DNA of 64,000 bases, from assembly GCA_963920575.1 (NCBI GenBank), contig OY986967.1, forward strand, positions 4,323,869-4,387,868, read 5' to 3'. Below the pieces are notes generated by a model. It had not been told where the DNA came from, ran no database searches, and was given only the letters and a program-made list of their open reading frames with translations. The translations under genes and the position numbers were made by a program. This document shows, piece after piece, positions 56,598 to 64,000 of the stretch (position 1 is its first letter; every line of letters starts with the position of its first letter). The stretch is from Narthecium ossifragum. Taxonomy: Eukaryota; Streptophyta; Magnoliopsida; Dioscoreales; Nartheciaceae.

Positions 56598-59434
56598 GGT
56601 CGTTATATATGCATCACCATAATCTATATGTGCAACACAATTTTTTAAAATACTGAAAATACCCCTTCTTCATCTCTTTCGTGGTGGTGCTGGCCACCGT
56701 CGGTAGGATGGCCAGGGTGGGCTGCGGCGGAGGGCGAGAGAGAGAGAGAGCGGACGAGAGGGAGAGAGAGAACGGGAGAGAGAGAGAGGGAAGAGAGAAC
56801 GGGAGTAGGGCTGGCCGGAGTGGGCTGCGGCGATTGATGAGGCCGAGCGGCGGAGGGTGTGAGAGAGAGAGAGAGAGAGGACGAGAGGGAGAGGGAGAGG
56901 GAGAGAGAAAGAGAGAGGGACGAGAGAATGGGGGAGTGAGAGAGAGAGGCCGAGCACGAGGAGGGTTGGCCAGGGTGGGCTGTTGCGGTCGACGAGGCCG
57001 AGCGACGGAGGGCGAGAGAGAGAGAGCGGACAAGAGGGAGAGGGAGAGGGAGAGAGAACATGAGAGAGAGAGGCCGAGCGGGAGGAGTGTTCTTCCCCGG
57101 CCACGACTGTCTCACCCTGACCCGCGTAGGCCCAACCGGGCCGGGCGACGCGAAGCGGAACCTAACCTACTGCGGAAATTTTGGCGAGGTTTCCCTCTAA
57201 TCGTAATGATTACCCTAGCAATTCATAATCATCATGTATTAACATATACAATTACAAATCTCAAAGACTGAAAACTGGAATATAATACAAATCCTCAAAT
57301 AAGGAAATTATACATTTATCACTCCCGTAGGAGACTATCTATAACAAAAGGTAAGACATAGATCGCCACTCCTCAAGTACCGCCATACGCCGCCACGTCA
57401 CCAAACACCGGCTCGGTAGGGGCGACCGAAGAAGAGCTAGCGCCAGCACCTGCAAAACGCAGCCCGGGTAGGAGTGAGCACTAAGCTCAGTAGGGACACT
57501 ACACTACAACGCTCACAAGGGAGGGGACACAACAGTGTCGCCCTCAAGCAAAGGCTGGGTGTACACAGGGGTCCCATAACCCCACCGCGTGTCCCTGAAG
57601 GGAAACCCTAGTCATGTTCCCCAGCCGAACTGGTCACATACTGGGTCTCCCTCAGCGAGGCAGGAAACCAGCACTGCCATCTTACTAGCAGGAAACCAAC
57701 ACTGCTAGGTGTGCAACCAACACCGCTGAGTAGGCACCGCTTCCACCCAAGAGACAGTGAACCGGACACCGGCTACACCTCAACACTCGGCTCGAGGCCG
57801 ACACGACCTCTAAACATCAAACCACATGTATTCAGGTCATCTAATCCTATCATCGAAAACGACTGAATACTACAAATCGAGTCCTGGACCAAGCTACCCG
57901 CAACGGTCCTAGAGCTAGATCCGGGCTACCCGAGAACCCCGGATCGGCAACGCCCTACATAGATGCAACTAATGCGCAACACAATGCATGTTATGAACAT
58001 GCGCAGGACAATACAGATAAACATGCAACAGTATGTGATGATATATCAAACAAGGTCTGGGCACGGCACCCTGCCGGCCCGGGGTGGTGAACATGTAAGA
58101 AAGGTCTAGGAGCTGCTACAGTGGTACCACCACGAACTGTCAGCAGTCCGCCACACACCTGCATCGGGAAGCAGCCTCGCAAACAACAGCTTACAGATAT
58201 CACAGATAAAGCCCTCGGCGCACGCCGCCATGCAAGCCTAGGGAAAGCTGTAGGGCTACCCACCCGTTTATTCTAAACATCCCGGGAGTCATCACTCCCC
58301 CGGTTCACCACTGCCCCTATTATAGGACTAACATGCTTAATCCACTTGAAAACCGTCATACAGAGCCCCGTGGGCAAAATCCACTTGAAAAAAAACACCT
58401 CTCAGCTACTAAGGGATCGATCTCCCTTCCCAAGGGGATCGATCTCCTTAGTACTTGAGAGAACTCGTCCCTGTCAACCGAAGGAGATCGATCTCCTCCT
58501 CCAGAGGGATCAATCTTCTTCGTGACGCGGAACCTGTCATCTTAGCCAAGACAAAGATCGATCTCTCTTCAGCCGAAGGATCGATTCCGCTCGGGCTGGG
58601 CATGACACCTCAGAAGGGATCGATCTCTCCTCAAAGGAGATCGATTCGAATGGATTCTCCGGCGTACTTTCAGCGAGAAATACCGCCGTAAAATACATCC
58701 AAACTCCTCAAAACTCTGGGATCTGATAGATCAAGATCCCACGAGTTCAAAACTGGTGAAATAACGGAAAACCAACAAGTATATTAACAGATCTAAGCAT
58801 AAGAACATAAATCAAACCCGGAAAAACCAAAAACCCGAAAAGATGTAGGTAGGAATCCCTATCTAAGCAAGAGCAGCTTCAATCCCAGCTACTAGGCCTT
58901 AGATTTTCCTTAAACTCCTTCAAAATTGGTAGATTTGAGCTCCAGATCCACGGATTTCAAAAGGAATTAAGAAAATCTGCTGAGTCTGCTTTATAGGCGG
59001 ACGGACCGACCTATGAGGGATCGATCTCTTCTCAAAAGAGATCAATCTCTCATGACGAACTCAGCTTGACTTTTTGGCACAAGAAGATCAATCTCTTAGC
59101 TAAAGAAGATCGATCCGATTTATCCAAAAAGCTAGATTTGGGTAAAAACTCAAGCCCAAGCTCGGATCTTTCGATCCCGGGTCCCACTAACCATTCTAAC
59201 CAAACATTACCACAAACAAGGTCAGTGTGTGCACACGCGGGTGTGAAACAAGCCGACTAGGCGTAATTTACCAAATTGCCCTTACGGTCCACGACGAGCC
59301 ACAGGAGTAGAGGGACGGGTCCTCACAACCCTCAGCCACCCCCGCTCGACCACCCGCGACCCTCCCCCCGCTCGTCGTCATCTCTCTCTCTCGTTCGCTC
59401 TCTCTCCCCCTCCTCCTCCCGCTCGTTCTCTCTC

Positions 59435-59491
<57 letters not shown>

Positions 59492-59641
59492 CGCTTTCTC
59501 TCTCTCCTACCCCCGCCACCCCGCCGCCGATGGCCAGCACCACCACCATCATCACGAGAGGAAGAAGAAGAAAGGGCAATTTAGATATTTTACATGAAAT
59601 GTGGTGCACTTATGTATTGTTGGGGTGCATTTAAAATTACC
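56598..59641. mobile_element. TIR element split by a solo LTR
   Basis: The left TIR (ATGCATCACCATAATCTATATG, 56610 on) matches the reversed right end (ATGCACCCCAACAATACATAAG, to 59641), and inverted similarity continues through the GTGGTGGTGCTGGCCA phrase. The inner part is GA-rich (56740-57090) and CT-rich (59380-59510) as an inverted pair. Flanks TTAACCATTG and TTAACCCTTTG may be a decayed target duplication. It resembles MULE-type non-autonomous elements. Confidence 0.6.
57108..59290 (-). mobile_element. Solo LTR (d), Ty3/gypsy chromovirus-like
   Basis: A 2183-bp LTR in minus orientation (the + strand starts TGTCTCACCCTGACCC). It is flanked by ACGAC at 57103-57107 and 59291-59295; with a 4-bp duplication (CGAC) both ends become TG..CA. 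No internal domain remains, so LTR-LTR recombination is likely. It shares the GCAGCCCGGGTAGGAGTGAG block with segment (c). It carries paired GATCGATCTC motifs at 58413-58650 and 59018-59116. Confidence 0.75.
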
Positions 59642-59808
59642 TTTAACCCTTTGTTAAATTAAGTCTTTTAACCTTGTTTAGGAGGACAAATGCACTACAT
59701 TTTAGACAAATTTAAGCGATTTGGAGATTGAATGTCAACACCAATCTATTACCATTATGTGCTTAAGCCACTTGTGCTGCCAGAGGGATGTAACCATGTA
59801 AGAGCACC

Positions 59809-62164
59809 AAAGATTTTGCCAATTGGGACCTCCGATGTCCACATTTGGCAGAATGAGACCCCCCATTATTTTTTTGCAACATAGGACCCCAAACCATTTC
59901 AATTCCCATTTGACCCCTCCCATGCAATGGCCTCCCATCCCATGAATGGCCATGCCACATGCTGTTTTTCCTCTGCTGCAACTTATCTCCTCTCGCCATC
60001 TTCTCTTCTCCCTTTCCACTATCTCCTCTTCTCTTCTCCCTTTCCCGTCTTCTCCCTTATTCTTTCATCTCTCATCCCTTTCCACTGCCTCCTCTCCTCC
60101 CTTTCCACTGCCTCCTCTTCTCTGCTCCCTTTCCACTCTTCTCCCATATTCTTTCATCTCTCCTCCATTTCCACCGCCTCCACTGCCTCCTCTTCTCTTC
60201 TCCCTTTCCACTCTTGTCCCTTAATCTTTCATCTCTCATCCCTTTCCACTGCCTCCTCTCCTGCCTTTCAACTTCCTCCTCTTCTCTTCCCCCTTTCCAC
60301 TCTTCTCCCTTATTCTTTCATCTCTTCTCCCTTTCCACTGCCTCCACTGCCTCATCTTCTCTTCTCCCTTTTCACTCTTCTCCCTTATTCTTTCATATCT
60401 CCTCCTTTTCCACTGCCTCTTCTTCTCTACCTTCGGACGTCTCAGTTTTCTTCGCCAAAGAATTAGCTTAACTGGTGGCATTAATCTGAACACATCTCTT
60501 GAACCATGTCCCAGTGGAGACAAAAAATTAGCTCAACTGGTCCAAGAGATGACGATTAACGGACTCACACCGGAGGCCGAGAGGTAAGTTATAGAAGCAC
60601 GGGTATAATTATAAGATACGTGTGTATAAAATTTTACATACGTGTCTGAATTTATTTTCACGAGTATTTATAGGCTACACATGTGTACAAAATTTATGAA
60701 TGTGTACGCGGTTTACATGCTTTCGCGTGTATTACTAGCTCACACATGTGTTCATGCACGCGTAGAAATCTGAACACGTGTATGTTTTGGTCCTTTTACG
60801 AGTACTGATTTTTGAACTCCTTGTACACGCAGTCATGAAGACGGGCGTGTGTTCGTGCAAAGAATGGAACTTGCATGGAATACCATGCCCACATGCTTGT
60901 GCCGCTCTAATATGGAGGAGTCTGCCCGAATACGACTATTGTGAGAAGTGGTTCATGTCCGATAATTATACCTACGCTGACATGATCCACCCCACCGCGT
61001 CACAGGAGTTTTGGCCAAAAGGCAATGAGAAAGACCCATCCGTCTATCCACCTCACTGTGTGATCAAGAAGGGGAAGAGGAGGAAGAGAAGGTTGCCGTC
61101 TCAAGGCGAGGCACAGTCGAGAACAATTCGTTAACCGACACGTGTGAATACATTTTTTTTTAATTCTTTTAGTCTTTGCACTACCAAGTAGAAACGCACC
61201 ACGCCAAAAGTATGTTATGATGCTTTTGTACACACGCATGAATATTTATACGCGTATGTGTTAAGATTTATACGCGTACATGGACACGTTGTGAGGTAGT
61301 AATACACGCGAAAAGCATGTAAATCGTGCTTCTATAACTTACGCCTCGACCTCCGGTGTGAGTTCGTTAATCGTCATAAATTTTATGCACGTATACAAAA
61401 TTTATAATACACGTGCGTAGCCTATAAATACTCGTGAAAATAAGTTAAGACACGTATATAGAATTTTATACACACGTATCTTATAATTATACCCGTGCTT
61501 CTATAACTTATGCCTCGGCCTCCTGTGTGAGTTCGTTAATCGTCATCTCTTGGACCAGTTGAGCTAATTCTTTGTCTCCGCTGGGACATGGTTCAAGAGG
61601 TGTGTTCGTTGAGCTAATTCTTTGGCGAAGAAAACTGATATGTTTGAAGGTAGAGAAGAGGAGGCAGTGGAAAGGGAGGAGAGATGAAAGAATAAGGGAG
61701 AAGAGTTGAAATGGAGAAGAGAAGAGGCGGAAGTGAAAAGGCACGAGAGATGAAAGAATAAGGGAGAAGAGTGAAAAGGGAGAAGAGAAGATGAGGCAGT
61801 GGAAAGGGAGGAGAGGAGGCAGTGGAAAGGGATGAGAGATGAAAGAATAAGGGAGAAGAGTGGAAAGGGAGAAGAGAAGAGGAGGCAGTGGAAAGGAATG
61901 AGAGATGAAAGAATAAAGGAGAAGACTGGAAAGGGAGAAGAGAAGAGGAGACGGTGGAGAGGGAGAAGAGAAGATGGCGGGAGGAGATGGGTTGCAACAG
62001 AGGAAAAATAGCATGTGGCATGGCCATCCATGGGATGGGAGGCCATTGCATGGGAGGGGTAAAATGGGGATTGAAATGGTTTGGGGTCCTCTATTCAAAA
62101 AAACAGTTGGGGGGTCTCATTCTGCCAAATGTGGACATCGGAGGTCCAATTTGGCAAAAACTTC
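59809..62164. mobile_element. MULE deletion derivative with ~700-bp TIRs
   Basis: A 10-bp target duplication, TAAGAGCACC, lies at 59799-59808 and 62165-62174. TIRs start near TTTTGCCAATTGGGACCTCC and run inward through a CT-rich minisatellite (59990-60425; complement at 61640-61975) and a block with AATTATAAGATACGTGTGT (complement ~61490), leaving a core of about 500 bp. The only coding remnant is the end of a transposase. The Ser/Leu/Pro-rich open frames in the TIRs come from the minisatellite and are not genes. Confidence 0.88.
60778..61134 (+). pseudogene. MULE transposase C-terminal remnant with SWIM zinc finger
   Basis: The frame reads TGVCSCKEWNLHGIPCPHAC (the SWIM CxCx(n)CxH motif), followed by AALIWRSLPEYDYCEKWF, YADMIHPTASQEFWP and a basic tail KKGKRRKRRLPSQGE. 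This is the end of a MuDR-type transposase. The N-terminal and DDE parts are gone, so the element would depend on another MULE. Confidence 0.85.
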
Positions 62165-62307
62165 TAAGAGCACCCAATACACTTGTGAACATTGTTTCAA
62201 CTTTAAATACTGCATAAGTAATATCACCAAAATGACTTCACAACTTAGAGCAAAAGGCTTGATTCCTGTCAAAATCATCATATAGTAACATTAGGTGATA
62301 TATGATG

Positions 62308-64000
62308 AGAGGCGGAACCACGATGAGACTTAAGGGGGGGCGAAATCTAAAACAAAATGATCAATTTCTTTTTCTTTTAAGTAATGCAAAACGCACCTTA
62401 GAATTACAATATTGAATATTAAGGAATAAAAACAATACAAATATTAAAATATATGTACCATACTAAGTGCTGCGATTGAAAGGTGGAAGTTGGATCCTAC
62501 GCTTTTGTATTTTTTTTCAAATATTGCAAAATGACTTCGTTCTCAATAATTTTAAAAATTTCTCGCTCGATTTATTCTACAATGCAATCATTCATCCAGT
62601 CATCTCCCATCTTATTACGCAAATCAGACATGATAATCTTCATTGAAGAGAAGACTCTCTCAACGGTTGCAGTCGCAACTGGTAAAACCAATGCCAACTC
62701 AATAAGAAGATGAATTAATGGAAATAGAGCATTTTTTTTATTCTCAACCATCTTCAGAGCAAGACTTTCAATTTCTTAAAGTGCCGAAAAATCATCATTT
62801 CTTCTAACATCTCTAATGTAGGTGTTAAGCTAATATCTAAGGATCATACGATCAGCTGCTGTGAAATCATTTGGATAAAGTTCAGCAAGATGACATAACT
62901 TAGCATGGTCAAATGTTGAGAATGAGTTTCTTAGATCAAGACATGGTATGGAAAGAAGTAACTCCGTACTTGCTTTTGTGAAATGATGATTCATCTTTTG
63001 AGCGATGAAATCAATAACTTGGAAAAACACTTCAACACGAAAATGGTGCATATAAGTAATACTTTGCCCTCCACGCCTCGAACGACTGCGAGTTGGTATA
63101 ATACCTTTCATAGTGGGTACATTAATACAATTATCAACACAAAAAGTTTTGACTTCTTCCAAAATTTAATCCATTTTGTCTCCCTCAAATCCTGCAACCT
63201 TTCCTTCACTACTCCAACTAAACTCATAGCATTAACTATGTCTTAATCCTTTCGCAGCAAGACCTGTGACAATTCATTCTTAATTCCCATTATATTCCTC
63301 ACCAAATGCGTAGTGAATACAAATTCAAAGCTTTTCATCTTATCCATCAAGCTCATAGCCATGGATCTTTGTTCTGACTGAACTCCATCATCTTTTATGT
63401 TTTCAAGCACTTCCAGCACTGATGACCATATAGTAAAAAGAAGGATTATTGTATGGTAATGTGAACCCCAACGAGTATCACCAACAATATCATTCAAATG
63501 ATTCAACCCTGGGTCACCAACAATATCATTCAGATTAACTAAACTATTTCGGGGTCTTTTCGAACTAGTATTCTTTGATGTAGTATGCAAGTCATGAGTA
63601 TTAGACGATTCACCGCTTGGTCCACTTCGTGGTTTTTTTATTACAAACTTATCCATTATCTAAATAAAACAAATAAATAAAAATGCGATAATTAGAAATC
63701 AAACTAATAAATTATAAATATTTTCTAAATTATCAGATAATTAACTAAATCCTAACAAATAAATAAATAATTAAATCAAACTAATAAATTATAAATCCTA
63801 ACATTAACAAATAGTTAACTAAATCAAATAAAAAAATTAAAAAAAAAACATACCCGCACCTACTTTGCTTCTTCTTCTCTCTGTAACAGAGACTTGCGGG
63901 TTGGTGGGTGCCGGGTGCTGGTGGGCTTGCTTTTCTTGGAAAAGAAGGGGGGGGGGGGGTGGGGAGGCTTCAGGGAAGGAAGGAGAGGGGGAAGGGACTG
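62308..64000 (-). mobile_element. hAT element, TTF/DUF4371 type, partial, running off the window
   Basis: The left end (AGGCGGAACCACGATGAG then a G-run) resembles the end of the hAT at 24032. On the minus strand the gene starts at 63656 (MDKFVIKKPRSGPSGES) and jumps to GDTRWGSHYHTIILLFTIWS, so the zinc finger and most of DUF4371 are deleted. It continues with VFFQVIDFIAQKMNHHF (63030) and ends with the hAT dimerisation segment ALVLPVATATVERVFSSMKI (62690), followed by a stop before IEREIFKIIEN. Non-functional. A G-run lies at ~63947; the right terminus is outside the window. Confidence 0.8.

Noticed and set aside
56645..57271. Long Arg/Glu-rich (+) and Ser/Leu-rich (-) frames
   Set aside because: GAGAGA-type simple sequence inside a TIR element.
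59927..60471. Long overlapping Ser/Leu/Pro-rich open frames, mirrored at 61508-62098
   Set aside because: They are translations of a CT-rich minisatellite in MULE terminal inverted repeats. Open frames appear in several phases, with no domains and no start context.

Overview
Plant nuclear DNA, all of it repeat-rich. Three host genes have introns with GT/AG junctions whose phases fit, and most of the remaining sequence is transposable elements nested in one another. TIL exon 1 is very GC-rich while its exon 2 is not, and many captured exons are GC-rich too. That 5'-high GC pattern suggests a monocot, but I cannot name the species. No bacterial-type features (operons, CRISPR) are present.

Layout. 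1-8208: the 3' end of a CHD3/PICKLE-type chromatin remodeler gene (+ strand, six exons visible) and its 3' flank. 8209-9495: a 1.29-kb TIR element with a 9-bp target duplication, lying about 65 bp upstream of the likely TATA box of the next gene. 9663-20886: a nine-exon gene for a membrane-anchored metallophosphoesterase-like protein. Its first intron is 8.7 kb and holds a 980-bp direct duplication around 6 kb of nested repeats, including a Pack-MULE that carries pieces of two unrelated genes (FANTASTIC FOUR-like and LRR-extensin-like). 21777-21976: assembly gap, followed by a large palindrome made of ~95-bp tandem repeats. 23616-26300: a hAT element bounded exactly by two 416-bp direct repeats.

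26301-44430: MITEs, a third copy of repeat family R, a MULE joined to a plant-mobile-domain gene, several LTR-like segments, and a second copy of a Pack-MULE carrying armadillo-repeat (U-box type) exons. 44444-45194: a 5'-truncated LINE. 45233-47976: three ~0.93-kb tandem repeats. 48128-49101 (- strand): a complete temperature-induced lipocalin (TIL) gene with a TATA box and a heat-shock-type motif upstream. 49780-64000: LTR fragments including one solo LTR inside a TIR element, Harbinger-type MITEs, a MULE with ~700-bp TIRs, and a second hAT relative running off the window end.

The three host genes have no evident functional link. The most unusual observations are the hAT flanked exactly by 416-bp repeats, a shared arrangement of paired GATCGATC-like motifs (partners ~22 nt apart, pairs ~55-75 nt apart) in several LTR-like segments of differing sequence, the palindrome beside the gap, the chimeric Pack-MULE, and the loss of catalytic residues in the phosphoesterase-like protein. 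Family names come from recognising peptide motifs; no database search was run.
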